Assembly: GCF_001519065.1 (NCBI RefSeq)
Contig: NZ_KQ954254.1
Coordinates: 189,420-253,419 of the forward strand
Reading direction: 5' to 3'
From: Novosphingobium sp. FSW06-99
Lineage (GTDB): Bacteria > Pseudomonadota > Alphaproteobacteria > Sphingomonadales > Sphingomonadaceae
DNA length: 64,000 nucleotides
Part shown: positions 34,762 through 42,885 of the stretch, piece by piece
Layout: each line of letters opens with the position of its first letter
Numbering within the stretch: position 1 is the first letter of the stretch
Notes under the pieces: generated by a model
Databases searched by the model: none
Told to the model about the DNA's origin: nothing
Seen by the model: only the letters and a program-made list of their open reading frames with translations
Made by a program: the position numbers and the translations under genes

Positions 34762-35958
34762 ATGATACCCGAACGTTTGCGCGCCGCCTGGGTGATTGCC
34801 CGCCGCGATTTCGTCGCCGTGGTGTTTTCCAAGGCATTCATCTTCTTTCTGCTCGGCCCACTGTTCCCGATCATCGTCGGTTTTTTCGCAGGGATGATCG
34901 GCGCCAGCGTGCAGCACGATCTCGACAAGGCGGTGATCGGCATCGCCATGCCCGCGCAGCAGGGTGACCAATTGGTCGCCGCGCGCGCCGCGATGGTCGA
35001 CAAGATGCCGGGCGGCGCGCCCGATTTCGAGGTGATCGCGCGCACCGAACCCGGCGCCACGTTCGATGCCCGCGCCGTGCTCAAGCGCCGCCAGTTGGCC
35101 GCCGTGGTGACCGGCACGCTCGACGCGCCGGTGCTGACCGCGCCGCAGGGGCGGGCGGATGAATGGCGCGGGATGATCGCGCTGTTTGCGGCGCGCGCGC
35201 GCTCGGGCGAACCTGTGGCGATGCCTGCGGTGCGCACCGATGTGGTGGTGACCACCGCCGCGCACGAACACAATGGCCAGGTGGTGACCGCCCAGGCCGG
35301 GCAATTGCTGCTGTTCCTGCTGACGATGCTGCTGGCGGGCATGGTGCTGTCCAATCTGGTGGAGGAAAAGGCCAACAAGATCATCGAAGTGCTGGCCGCC
35401 TCGATCCCGATGGACGCGCTGTTTCTGGGCAAGCTGTTTGCGATGCTGGCGGTCAGCATGGTCGGCATTGCGGTGTGGGGCTGTGGCTATGGCATGATGG
35501 TGGTGTTCGGCATGCGCACGATCCCGCTGCTGGCCACGCCGGCGGTCGGCTGGCCGCTGTTCCTGGGGCTGGGCTTTGTCTATTTCGCGATGGCCTATCT
35601 GCTGCTGGGATCGATGTTCCTGGCGATCGGCGGCATGGCCAACACCGTGCGCGAAGTGCAGACGCTGTCGATGCCCGCAACGATGCTGCAATTGATCGTG
35701 TTCTTCCTTGCCAGCTTTGCCCTGTCGCGGCCGGGCACGGTGCTGGAAACCGTGGCGCAAGTGTTTCCGATCAGTTCGCCATACGCCATGCTGGCCTATG
35801 CGGCGGAACATTCCGCGCTGATGCCGCATGTCCTCGCGCTGGCCTGGCAGGGCCTGTGCGTGGTGCTGATGGTGCGTGGCGGGGCGCTGCTGTTCCGGCG
35901 TTCGGTTATGAAATCGGGCCCGGCAAAGCCGCGCCGGAACAAGGTGCAGCCCGCCTGA
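34762..35958 (+). CDS. ABC-2 type permease (NatB-like)
   Basis: The 398-residue protein has one N-terminal membrane helix (FSKAFIFFLLGPLFPIIVGFFAGMIGAS), a long periplasmic domain of about 130 residues, and then five to six helices. The hallmark LSNLVEEKANKIIEVLAASIPMDALFLGKLFAML is the coupling region of NatB/YhaP-type ABC-2 permeases. It begins directly after the ATPase stop. In Bacillus this family exports sodium; here the substrate is not evident. Confidence 0.88.
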   Translation: MIPERLRAAWVIARRDFVAVVFSKAFIFFLLGPLFPIIVGFFAGMIGASVQHDLDKAVIGIAMPAQQGDQLVAARAAMVDKMPGGAPDFEVIARTEPGATFDARAVLKRRQLAAVVTGTLDAPVLTAPQGRADEWRGMIALFAARARSGEPVAMPAVRTDVVVTTAAHEHNGQVVTAQAGQLLLFLLTMLLAGMVLSNLVEEKANKIIEVLAASIPMDALFLGKLFAMLAVSMVGIAVWGCGYGMMVVFGMRTIPLLATPAVGWPLFLGLGFVYFAMAYLLLGSMFLAIGGMANTVREVQTLSMPATMLQLIVFFLASFALSRPGTVLETVAQVFPISSPYAMLAYAAEHSALMPHVLALAWQGLCVVLMVRGGALLFRRSVMKSGPAKPRRNKVQPA

Positions 35959-35966
35959 ATTGCTTA

Positions 35967-36035
35967 TTGACATCAATGTAGGTTATGGGAATAGTGCGGG
36001 CACAAAGGGGCAGGTTCAAGCCCCTGCCGGAGGAT
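35967..36035 (+). promoter_or_regulatory. cyp153 promoter, small palindrome and leader hairpin
   Basis: TTGACA (35967-35972), a 17-base spacer and AATAGT (35990-35995) form a good promoter in a short AT-rich gap. It overlaps a palindrome ATTGA-CA-TCAAT at 35966-35977, a possible operator at the -35 box. Between promoter and start, GGCAGG and CCTGCC can form a 6-bp hairpin abutting the ribosome site GGAGG, so translation could be modulated. No regulator gene lies beside it. Confidence 0.45.
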
Positions 36036-36040
36036 TCCAG

Positions 36041-37375
36041 ATGGCCACGCAGCTTGCCCCCGCCGCCGACTTTACCTATCGCACCGCGCCCACCGCCAAC
36101 CAGGCGTTCGAACAATGGCTGCGCGCCAATCCGCAGGCGCGCCCGGTGCACACCCATCCCTGGGATGTCAGCCGGTCCGACATCTATCTGAACGACACTT
36201 GGGGCTCGATCTTTGCGCAGATGCGCGCGCAGGCGCCAGTCAACAAAGTGACCGGCACGCCCTATGGCGATTACTGGAACGTCACCTCGCACAAGGCGGT
36301 GCTCCACGTCGAGTCGCTGCCCGAACTGTTTTCATCGTCGTGGAAACACGGCGGCATCACCATCGGCGATCCGCCGGCCGATATCCCGCCTGAAGTGCTG
36401 GCCGAACGCCAGTTGCCGATGTTCATCGCAATGGACCGGCCCGAACACACCGGCCAACGCCGCACAGTCGCGCCCGCGTTCACCCCGGCCGAAATCGTGC
36501 GGATGGAAAGCGAGATCCGCCAGCGTACCGCGCATCTGCTCGACACGCTGCCGATCGGGGAACAGTTCGACTGGGTCGACAAAGTCTCGATCGAGCTGAC
36601 CACCGGCATGCTGGCGATCCTGTTCGGGTTTCCCTGGGATGATCGCCGCCTGCTGACATTCTGGTCCGACTGGGCGGGCGATGTCGAATTGACGCTGGCG
36701 CGCGATCTGACCGACGAACGCCATGCCATCCTGCAGGAAATGGCACGCTATTTCGGCCTGTTGTGGATGGGCCGCATGGGGCAGGCGCCCAGCCCCGACC
36801 TGATCTCGATGATGATCCATTCGCCCGCGATGAACAACATGAGCCCGCAGGAATTCATGGGCAATCTGGTGCTGCTGATCGTCGGCGGCAACGACACCAC
36901 GCGCAACACGATGTCGGGCATCATCCACGCACTGCACACATTTCCCGATCAGCGCGCGATTCTCGAAAGCGATCCCTCGCTGATCCCCAACACGGTGCAG
37001 GAATGCCTGCGCTATGTTACCCCGCTGGCGCATATGCGGCGCACCGCGACCGCCGATACCGATTTGTTCGGCCACCAGATCGCCGCCGGAGACAAAGTGG
37101 TGATGTGGTATCTGTCGGCCAACCGTGACGAGACGGTGTTTGAAAATCCCGACAAGCTGATCGTCACGCGGGCCAACGCGCGGCGGCATCTGTCGTTTGG
37201 CCACGGCATCCACCGCTGTGTCGGGGCACGGCTGGCCGAACTGCAATTGCGCGTGCTGCTGGAGGAAATGCACGAACGGCGACTGCGCGTCCATGTGACG
37301 GGCGGGGTCGAACGCGTGCGCGCCAACTTCGTCCATGGGTTCCGTCGTCTGGAAGTCACGGCTGAACGGTATTGA
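36041..37375 (+). CDS. cytochrome P450, CYP153 type (alkane/fatty-acid omega-hydroxylase)
   Basis: The protein has 444 residues. The start at 36041 is set by GGAGG 7 bases upstream. Haem ligand Cys393 lies in LSFGHGIHRCVGARLAE; the I-helix motif is VGGNDTTRN (282-290) and the K-helix ECLRYVTPLAHMRRTA. Several stretches match recalled CYP153A sequences closely (FIAMDRPEHTGQRRTVAPAF, KVSIELTTGMLAILFGFP, GNLVLLIVGGNDTTRNTMSG, GDKVVMWYLSANRDE, NFVHGF). CYP153 enzymes hydroxylate terminal carbons of alkanes and fatty acids, with electrons from a ferredoxin. Ferredoxin and alcohol dehydrogenase genes, often adjacent, are absent here. Confidence 0.88.
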   Translation: MATQLAPAADFTYRTAPTANQAFEQWLRANPQARPVHTHPWDVSRSDIYLNDTWGSIFAQMRAQAPVNKVTGTPYGDYWNVTSHKAVLHVESLPELFSSSWKHGGITIGDPPADIPPEVLAERQLPMFIAMDRPEHTGQRRTVAPAFTPAEIVRMESEIRQRTAHLLDTLPIGEQFDWVDKVSIELTTGMLAILFGFPWDDRRLLTFWSDWAGDVELTLARDLTDERHAILQEMARYFGLLWMGRMGQAPSPDLISMMIHSPAMNNMSPQEFMGNLVLLIVGGNDTTRNTMSGIIHALHTFPDQRAILESDPSLIPNTVQECLRYVTPLAHMRRTATADTDLFGHQIAAGDKVVMWYLSANRDETVFENPDKLIVTRANARRHLSFGHGIHRCVGARLAELQLRVLLEEMHERRLRVHVTGGVERVRANFVHGFRRLEVTAERY

Positions 37376-37389
37376 ACCGGTAACGGGGC

Positions 37390-37459
37390 GGGGCAGTCAT
37401 CTGGCATTCATCGCGGGGCCGCCATTCGGCGGATGTCCCGCGGTTGGATTGACTGCCCC
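37390..37459. repeat. three-tier nested inverted repeat
   Basis: The outer arms GGGGCAGTCA (37390-37399) and TGACTGCCCC (37450-37459) pair perfectly. Within them CGCGGG (37412-37417) pairs with CCCGCG (37437-37442), and inside that CCGCC-ATTC-GGCGG (37419-37432) forms a hairpin. It lies between cyp153 and the rpmB terminator. It is not the GTCTGA-ended repeat type. Its role is unknown; a transcript-end structure for cyp153 is the simplest idea. Confidence 0.6.
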
Positions 37460-37500
37460 CCCGACCCTGGTCCGCCGCGGGACACACCGATCCCCAACGC

Positions 37501-37530
37501 AAAAAGCCCCGCCAAGGCGGGGCTTTTTTT
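37501..37530. terminator. bidirectional rho-independent terminator of rpmB
   Basis: AAAAAGCCCCGCC (37501-37513), the two-base gap AA and GGCGGGGC (37516-37523) followed by seven T (37524-37530) work on both strands, ending rpmB from one side and cyp153 from the other. Confidence 0.85.
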
Positions 37531-37531
37531 C

Positions 37532-37561
37532 ATTGTCTTGCGCGGCAACGCGCAAGACAAT
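37532..37561 (-). repeat. 13-bp perfect hairpin abutting the rpmB stop codon
   Basis: ATTGTCTTGCGCG (37532-37544), the loop GCAA and CGCGCAAGACAAT (37549-37561) pair perfectly. It touches the rpmB stop at 37562 and is followed on the minus strand by the main terminator, giving a double-hairpin 3' end that may protect the mRNA. Confidence 0.6.
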
Positions 37562-37852
37562 TCAGGCGGCGGTGGCGACGGCCTTCTTCAGATCGCGCTT
37601 CACCTTGACGGCGCGCGGGCTGAGGTTGTCGTCGCTGGTCTTCAGCAGCCAGTTGTCCAGCCCGCCGTTGTGTTCGACCGAACGCAGACCGTGCGTCGAC
37701 ACGCGGAACTTGAAGCTGCGGTCGAGCTTTTCCGACATCAGCGTGACGTTCTGCAGGTTGGGCAGGAACAGACGCTTGGTCTTGTTGTTGGCGTGGCTCA
37801 CATTGTGACCGACTTGGCGGCCCTTACCGGTCAGTTCGCAGATGCGCGACAT
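37562..37852 (-). CDS. rpmB: 50S ribosomal protein L28
   Basis: The protein has 96 residues. It begins [33 protein letters not shown], the conserved L28 start. It lacks the zinc-binding CxxC form and ends with the basic helix [19 protein letters not shown]. It is a structural component of the large ribosomal subunit. The start at 37852 is fixed by homology; the frame continues upstream without meaning. A promoter and double hairpin flank it. Confidence 0.97.
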   Translation of the reverse strand: MSRICELTGKGRQVGHNVSHANNKTKRLFLPNLQNVTLMSEKLDRSFKFRVSTHGLRSVEHNGGLDNWLLKTSDDNLSPRAVKVKRDLKKAVATAA

Positions 37853-37899
37853 GGCTGAAAACTCGCTTGTGTTCGTAGGGTGTGAATCTGGAAAAGGGG

Positions 37900-37927
37900 C
37901 CCATATCGATTCAGCGGGCGAAGTCAA
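37900..37927 (-). promoter_or_regulatory. rpmB promoter
   Basis: On the minus strand, TTGACT (complement of 37922-37927), a 16-base spacer and TATGGG (complement of 37900-37905) form a promoter 50-75 bases before the ATG. The surrounding CGAATCCTTGACTTCG is identical to a sequence upstream of rplM (60606-60621), suggesting a shared ribosomal-protein promoter module. Confidence 0.45.
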
Positions 37928-37966
37928 GGATTCGCGCACGGGCTTCGCACATGCTAGCGCAATTCG

Positions 37967-38425
37967 ATGACGTCTCGCTGGCCCTTGCCCGAACCGATGC
38001 GCCGCGCGCTCGACCTTGCCGCCGCCGCCGCTGTGCACGATGCCGTGCCGATCGGCGCGGTGGTGGTCAAGGACGGCGCGATCGTGGCCGAGGCGCACAA
38101 TGGCCCGCGCGAGTGTCATGACCCCACCGCCCATGCCGAAATCCTGGCGATTCGCGCCGCCGCGCAGGCGCTGGGGCGCGACCGGCTCGATGGCTGCGAC
38201 TTGTGGGTCACGCTCGAACCCTGCGCGATGTGCGCAGGCGCGATCGTCCATGCCCGCATCGCCCGCGTCTATTATGCCGCGCCCGATCCCAAAGGCGGCG
38301 CGGTGGAACACGGCGCACGGGTGTTCGATCAGCCCACCGCACTACATCGCCCCGAAGTCTATGCCGGGCTGGGCGAAGCCGAAGCCGCGGCACAGTTGCG
38401 CAGTTTCTTCCACCAGCGGCGTTAA
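37967..38425 (+). CDS. tadA: tRNA(adenine34) deaminase TadA
   Basis: This 152-residue zinc-dependent deaminase converts A34 of tRNA-Arg(ACG) to inosine. The zinc site is HAEIL (His and catalytic Glu) with [15 protein letters not shown] (two Cys). [29 protein letters not shown] and [16 protein letters not shown] are typical of the family. Its 3' end overlaps the convergent RNase T2 gene by 4 bases. Confidence 0.94.
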   Translation: MTSRWPLPEPMRRALDLAAAAAVHDAVPIGAVVVKDGAIVAEAHNGPRECHDPTAHAEILAIRAAAQALGRDRLDGCDLWVTLEPCAMCAGAIVHARIARVYYAAPDPKGGAVEHGARVFDQPTALHRPEVYAGLGEAEAAAQLRSFFHQRR

Positions 38426-39138
38426 GATGCGGGCGGCGTAATCCGCAGCTCTGCGCTGTCCGGCGGGGTAAGCAACTCGCACCGTGCGGGGTGCATCGTG
38501 CGATCGTGGCACAAGTGCAGTTCCTGCAGGGCCGTCCCCTCGCGCACCAGCAGGCCGATCGATTCGCGCGGATAGCGCGGGTTGGCTTCGGCAAAGGCGC
38601 GGCGCAAATCGCCTGCGGTCAGGTGCGGGCGTTTCGCCAGCGCGGCCATGTCGGGAAAGTGCAGCGCGTGGAACATCGCCGAACTTTGCGCGAAATAGGC
38701 CTGCGGGCTGGCCGCCATGCAGGTGCCGTGCTTGGCCCATTCGTGCGCGATCAGCGCGGGGCTGGGCGTGGTACACAACATCTGCCGCGTCACGCTGGCG
38801 GGCACCTGGGTGGTCGCGGGCGGCACAGCCGGGCACCATTGCGGCCATGTGCCGTGTGCCGCATCGGGCCACAGCCCGTGCAAGACAAAGCCGAACCGCG
38901 CGGCCTTGCCATGGCATTCGAACGTGGCATCGGCATCGCCCGCATGCGTTTCGCAAAAGTCGGGCGCCCAGATCAGCGACAGGACATAGCTGGTGATCGG
39001 CAAGCGGCGTACCGGCCCGTCGGGCACGGCGGCGGGCGGCGCGGCGACGGTATCGGGCGCCTGGCACGCCAGCGGTTGCGCCAGTGCCGCCGGGGCGGCG
39101 CTGGCCAGCAGGGCGAGGGAGAGGATTTTCGCGATCAT
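38422..39138 (-). CDS. ribonuclease T2 family protein, exported
   Basis: The 238-residue protein has a signal peptide (MIAKILSLALLASAAPAALAQ). It has both catalytic segments of the T2 family: FVLHGLWPD (CAS1 His) and HEWAKHGTC (CAS2 Glu, Lys, His). Cys residues are suited to disulphides. It would cleave RNA through 2',3'-cyclic phosphates in the periplasm, providing nucleotides or phosphate, as E. coli RNase I does. Its ATG overlaps the nadC stop (ATGA), a coupling with NAD synthesis whose reason is unclear. Confidence 0.92.
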   Translation of the reverse strand: MIAKILSLALLASAAPAALAQPLACQAPDTVAAPPAAVPDGPVRRLPITSYVLSLIWAPDFCETHAGDADATFECHGKAARFGFVLHGLWPDAAHGTWPQWCPAVPPATTQVPASVTRQMLCTTPSPALIAHEWAKHGTCMAASPQAYFAQSSAMFHALHFPDMAALAKRPHLTAGDLRRAFAEANPRYPRESIGLLVREGTALQELHLCHDRTMHPARCELLTPPDSAELRITPPAS

Positions 39139-40022
39139 AGCGGGGTGAAATCCAGGCCGATGTCGGCGGCTGGCGCGCTTTGCGTCAGGCGTCCGACCGA
39201 AATGTAATCGACGCCGGTGGCGGCAATCGCGCCGATCGTATCGAGCCGCACGCCCCCCGATGCCTCGCACGGCACGCGCCCGGCCACGATCGCCAGTGCC
39301 GCGCGCAGCATGTCGGGCCCCATGTTGTCGAGCAGCAGGCGTGTCGCCCCGGCGGTCAGCGCGGGCTCGATCTGGTCGATCCGGTCGACTTCGCAGATCA
39401 CCTCGCGCACGCCTGCGCCGAGCGCGCGGCGCACCGCCTCGCCCACACCGCCCGCCACGGCAACATGGTTGTCCTTGATCATCGCCGCATCCCACAGCCC
39501 CATGCGATGGTTGTGCCCGCCGCCGGTGCGCACCGCATACTTTTCCAGCACGCGCAGGCCGGGAATGGTCTTGCGCGTATCGAGCAGCCGCGCGCGCGTA
39601 TCGCCCATGGCATCGACATAAGTGCGCGTCAGCGTGGCGATCCCGGTCAGGTGCTGAACGGTGTTGAGCGCGCTGCGCTCGGCGGTCAGCAGCGCGCGGG
39701 CCTGCCCGGCGATGCGCATCAGCGCGGTGCCTGGCGCAACGCGCGCGCCTTCGTCCACCAGCAGTTCGATGTCCGCTGCGGGATCGAGCGCGCGGAAGAA
39801 CGCGGCGGCAATCGGCAGGCCGCACACGCTGATCGCATCGCGGCTGTCCATCACCCCGGCAAAGCACGCGTCGGCCGGGATCACGCTGGCGCTGGTGACA
39901 TCCAGCCCGCCGCCGGGCAGCCCTTCGCCAAGATCTTCGGCGAACGTGTTCGCGACAAAGGCATCGAGGTCGAAACCGGGCAGGGTGAAACTGTCATGAT
40001 TGGTATTGTAGACCGTCGCCAT
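39135..40022 (-). CDS. nadC: nicotinate-nucleotide pyrophosphorylase (carboxylating)
   Basis: The protein has 295 residues. It converts quinolinate and PRPP to nicotinate mononucleotide in de novo NAD synthesis. Conserved parts are EDLGEGLPGGGLDVTS, ERSALNTVQHLTGIATLT, DTRKTIPGLRVLEKYAVRTGGGHNHRMGLWDAAMIKDNH (substrate-binding Arg, His and Lys), LLDNM and EASGGVRLDTIGAIAATGVDYISVGRLTQSAPAADIGLDF. The start at 40022 is chosen by homology. No nadA or nadB gene is adjacent; RNase T2 follows in the same transcript. Confidence 0.95.
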   Translation of the reverse strand: MATVYNTNHDSFTLPGFDLDAFVANTFAEDLGEGLPGGGLDVTSASVIPADACFAGVMDSRDAISVCGLPIAAAFFRALDPAADIELLVDEGARVAPGTALMRIAGQARALLTAERSALNTVQHLTGIATLTRTYVDAMGDTRARLLDTRKTIPGLRVLEKYAVRTGGGHNHRMGLWDAAMIKDNHVAVAGGVGEAVRRALGAGVREVICEVDRIDQIEPALTAGATRLLLDNMGPDMLRAALAIVAGRVPCEASGGVRLDTIGAIAATGVDYISVGRLTQSAPAADIGLDFTPL

Positions 40023-40134
40023 GGGGTCCCCGTTGCATATGGCCGGGCGCCATCGCGCCACTAAAGGCCTGCTACCGGATTCGCGCCTTCGCGGGAATGC
40101 CAAACAGGGGTAAAATGCATGCCCGGCGGACCTG

Positions 40135-40292
40135 GGAGTCTGACTCGAAACGCGCGAAAGGGCGCGTTTCGGGAAGTCGGCACCGGCCCGCTCCCCCACC
40201 CGACCACCCAATAACATACACTTACGTGGGTGGTCGGGTGGGGGAGCGGGCCGGTGCCGACTTCCCGAAACGCGAGTTTCGGGTCAGACACT
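40135..40292. repeat. nested-hairpin repeat, copy C (perfect 40-bp arms)
   Basis: The terminal inverted repeats are AGTCTGACTC (40137-40146) and GGGTCAGACACT (40281-40292). A left hairpin GAAACGCGC (40147-40155) pairs with GCGCGTTTC (40162-40170). The central arms 40171-40210 and 40227-40266 pair perfectly over 40 bp, with a 16-base loop. A short right stem, GAAACGCGAGTTTC, closes the element. It lies between nadC and the next gene, whose ribosome site follows 10 bases later. Confidence 0.9.
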
Positions 40293-40313
40293 GAGACAAC
40301 AAGGAGCACAGGC

Positions 40314-40646
40314 ATGGGTGATATGGTGATCGTGGCATACCGGCCCAAACCGGGGTGCGAAGTGGCGCTGATCGATCTGGTGCGCGATCATGTGCCCGAT
40401 CTGCGCCGTTGGGGCCTTGCCACCGATCGTCCGGCGCTGGCGATGCGCGCGGGCGACGGCACGATTGTCGAAGTGTTCGAATGGTGCGACGGGGCCATTG
40501 CCCGCGCGCACGAACATCCCGATGTGCTGGCGATGTGGGGCCGCTATGCGCAAGTGTGCGATTATGTGCCCTTGCGCGATCTGGCCGAGGCGGCGCAGAT
40601 GTTCGCGCAGTTCGTGCCGATCGATCTTGATGAAGGAAACGGGTGA
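40314..40646 (+). CDS. small protein of unknown function (possible ABM-like fold)
   Basis: The protein has 110 residues. It begins MGDMVIVAYRPKPGCEVALIDLVRDHVPDLRRWGLATDRPALAM, and later TIVEVFEWCDGAIARAHEHPDVLAMWGRYAQVCDYVPL. The strand-helix-strand pattern and the E(V)FEW segment recall antibiotic-biosynthesis-monooxygenase-like ferredoxin folds, but this is weak. A strong ribosome site AAGGAG lies 7 bases upstream. It sits directly after repeat copy C, which therefore occupies its promoter or leader region. Its stop overlaps the next start (TGATG). Confidence 0.7.
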   Translation: MGDMVIVAYRPKPGCEVALIDLVRDHVPDLRRWGLATDRPALAMRAGDGTIVEVFEWCDGAIARAHEHPDVLAMWGRYAQVCDYVPLRDLAEAAQMFAQFVPIDLDEGNG

Positions 40647-40852
40647 TGGCGCTGGTAGAGGTTTTCGCGGGCGAGGACATGGATCGCCCGCTGTTCGTGG
40701 CCGATTTCGCGTTTCTGCCGCGCAGTGGCGATGGCCTGTCGCGCGATACCGAGGGCTATTTCCGCTATTACAACGTGCTCGAGGTCTGGCACCGCCAGGT
40801 CGGTGCCAACAATTCCTTCATCGCCTGTCTGCGCGTCGAACAGGTCGATTGA
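40646..40852 (+). CDS. small protein of unknown function
   Basis: The protein has 68 residues (MALVEVFAGEDMDRPLFVADFAFLPRSGDGLSR, then YFRYYNVLEVWHRQVGANNSFIACLRVEQVD). No family is recognised. The start overlaps the preceding stop (TGATG), so it is coupled to the 110-residue protein. Its composition is gene-like and it has no membrane segment. It ends 12 bases before the convergent response regulator gene. Confidence 0.6.
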   Translation: MALVEVFAGEDMDRPLFVADFAFLPRSGDGLSRDTEGYFRYYNVLEVWHRQVGANNSFIACLRVEQVD

Positions 40853-40864
40853 CGGCACCGGTGA

Positions 40865-41662
40865 TCAGTGCACGAACCGCGCCACCACATCGCGGTACGA
40901 TCGGCTTACTTTCACTTCGGCGCCCGATTGCAGCACCAGAAAGCATTCGCCGTTGGTGTGCGGGCGGACCTGGCGCACCTGGTCGAGGTTGACGATCTTT
41001 GACCGGTGGACGCGCTGGAACACGCGCGGGTCAAGCCGCCGTTCAAGGTCTTTCATTGTTTCGCGCAGGATCAGCGAATTGTCGCCGGTATAGATGCACA
41101 TATAGTCGCCGGCGGCCTCGATGCGTTCGATCGAATCGACATCGACGCGAAAGATCTGGCCGCGATCCTTGATGTTGATCAGCTTTTCGAACCGCCCGGC
41201 GGCATGTTCGCCATCGTCGACCATTTCGGGCATCGCATCGGGCGCGACTTCGGCCAGCACGTTCTTCAGCTTTTCGACTTCTTCCAGCCCGCGTTTTTCT
41301 GCCAGCCGCGTGCGGGCCCGGTCGAGCGCGTCGGCCAGCCGGTCTTCATCGACCGGTTTGAGCAGGTAATCGACCGCGTTGGCTTCGAATGCCTTGAGCG
41401 CATGTTCGGAATAGGCGGTCACAAACACGAACAGCGGCGGATCGATTTCCATCACGCCTTTTACCACGCTGAACCCGTCAAAGCCGGGCATCTGGATGTC
41501 GAGAAACACCAGATCGGGCTTTTCGGTCTTGATCTTGCGTATGGCTTCGCGCCCGTTGGCGCAAGTGTCGATGATTTCGACATCGGGAAACGCGGCAAGC
41601 CGCAGTTGCAGGCCCTGGATGGCCAGCTTTTCATCGTCGACCAGAATAGTACGGATGGTCAT
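40865..41662 (-). CDS. LytTR-family response regulator
   Basis: The protein has 265 residues. The N-terminal receiver domain has TILVDDEKLA (acidic pair), phospho-acceptor Asp55 in LVFLDIQMPG, and Thr and Lys in FVTAYSEHAL and YLLKPVDEDRL. The C-terminal LytTR domain (FRVDVDSIERIEAAGDYMCIYT, LILRETMKDLERRLDPRVFQRVHRSKIVNLDQV) binds DNA through beta strands. It is encoded just downstream of its likely partner kinase, 31 bases apart. The target genes are unknown; the neighbouring gamma-glutamyltransferase is one candidate. Confidence 0.92.
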   Translation of the reverse strand: MTIRTILVDDEKLAIQGLQLRLAAFPDVEIIDTCANGREAIRKIKTEKPDLVFLDIQMPGFDGFSVVKGVMEIDPPLFVFVTAYSEHALKAFEANAVDYLLKPVDEDRLADALDRARTRLAEKRGLEEVEKLKNVLAEVAPDAMPEMVDDGEHAAGRFEKLINIKDRGQIFRVDVDSIERIEAAGDYMCIYTGDNSLILRETMKDLERRLDPRVFQRVHRSKIVNLDQVRQVRPHTNGECFLVLQSGAEVKVSRSYRDVVARFVH

Positions 41663-41693
41663 GGCGTTTCCTTGGACCGGGCGGGACTTGGCA

Positions 41694-42866
41694 TCATGCG
41701 GTGGCGGGGTTTAGCGCAGGATGAACAGATCGCGCCGGAGCGGGGGCCGGTTCCCGCATTTCGAACGGCAATTCGATGGTCACCACAAACCCGCCATCGG
41801 CCCCGGTGGAGATGGTGAACCGCTGGCTGTCGCCATAGGCCTGCACCAGCCGGTCGCGGATATTGGCAAGCCCCACCCCGGTCGAGACGGTGCCTGGCCG
41901 TTGCTGATCGTGGTTGATCCCGAACAAGTCGGCGGGGTCTTCATCGGGTTCCAGCCCCGGCCCGGTGTCCGACACGACAATCCGCAGCACGGTGCCGATG
42001 ACATCGGCATGGACGGTGATTTCCGCGCCTTCTTCCAGCGGGCTGACTGCATACTTGATCGCGTTTTCGACCAGCGGTTGCAACAGCAGCGACGGCATCA
42101 GGGCGGCCCGGGCGGCATCGTGGATATCGAATCGGGTGCGCAGCCGCTCTTCAAACCGCATGCGCTCAATATCAAGATAGAGTTTCAACGTTTCCACTTC
42201 CTGCGCCACGGTCACTTGCGCAGTGGGCTCGTTGATCAGCGTATAGCGCAGGAACGCCGACAGCCGCGACAGCATGGCATTGGCCGGTTCGGTCTGTTTG
42301 AGCAGCACCAGCGTGCTGATCGAATTGAGCGTGTTGAACAGGAAATGCGGATTGAGCTGATAGCGCAGCATGGCCAGTTGCGCGCTGGTGGCCTGGTTTT
42401 CCAGATGCAGCAACTGGTCGTTCTGTTCTTCGACCTGGATATAGAAATTGATCGCGTAATAGAGCGCCGACCAGGCACCCAGCAGCGTCAGATCGAGATA
42501 GAACACCCCCAGGAACAGTTGCGCAAAGCTGGATTCGGCGTTGATGCGATAAAGACTGACCACCCAGGAATCGATAAAGGCATAGAGCCCGACCGCAATC
42601 GCCAGCACCACCGACGTGACGCCCCAGGTGATCAGCGCGCGCCGGTTGATCAGCGCGCGATAGATCACCGACAGGATCAGCGAGATCGAAAACCCGGTGA
42701 TCGTGGCGATGATCACGATGATCAGGAACGACCACGGCACCGCATTGGCCAGGCTGGACATCGCGCGCAGCAACATCGCCCCGCCCCAGCCAAGGAATTG
42801 CAGGCGCCAGAACGCACGGTTCTTGTTGCCGAAGAACGGCGTCGGAGGAAGCGGCAGCATGGCCAT
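41694..42866 (-). CDS. membrane sensor histidine kinase (LytS/YehU type)
   Basis: The protein has 390 residues. Four hydrophobic helices lie in the first 150 residues. The His_kinase domain follows, with the phospho-acceptor His in LRYQLNPHFLFNTLNSISTL, the N box PSLLLQPLVENAIKYAV, and the G boxes VSDTGPGLEPDEDP and GVGLANIRDRLVQAYG. This domain type pairs with LytTR regulators such as the next gene product. It lacks a large periplasmic sensor domain, so the signal is probably sensed in or near the membrane. The start is the ATG at 42866; earlier frame is shadow over the ggt gene. Confidence 0.92.
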   Translation of the reverse strand: MAMLPLPPTPFFGNKNRAFWRLQFLGWGGAMLLRAMSSLANAVPWSFLIIVIIATITGFSISLILSVIYRALINRRALITWGVTSVVLAIAVGLYAFIDSWVVSLYRINAESSFAQLFLGVFYLDLTLLGAWSALYYAINFYIQVEEQNDQLLHLENQATSAQLAMLRYQLNPHFLFNTLNSISTLVLLKQTEPANAMLSRLSAFLRYTLINEPTAQVTVAQEVETLKLYLDIERMRFEERLRTRFDIHDAARAALMPSLLLQPLVENAIKYAVSPLEEGAEITVHADVIGTVLRIVVSDTGPGLEPDEDPADLFGINHDQQRPGTVSTGVGLANIRDRLVQAYGDSQRFTISTGADGGFVVTIELPFEMREPAPAPARSVHPALNPATA

Positions 42867-42885
42867 AAGCCGACAGCTTAGCCGC

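Noticed and set aside
37381..37500. Copy E of the GTCTGA repeat family after cyp153
   Set aside because: It is nested in a similar way but lacks the GTCTGA ends and shares no arm sequence, so it is listed as a separate structure.
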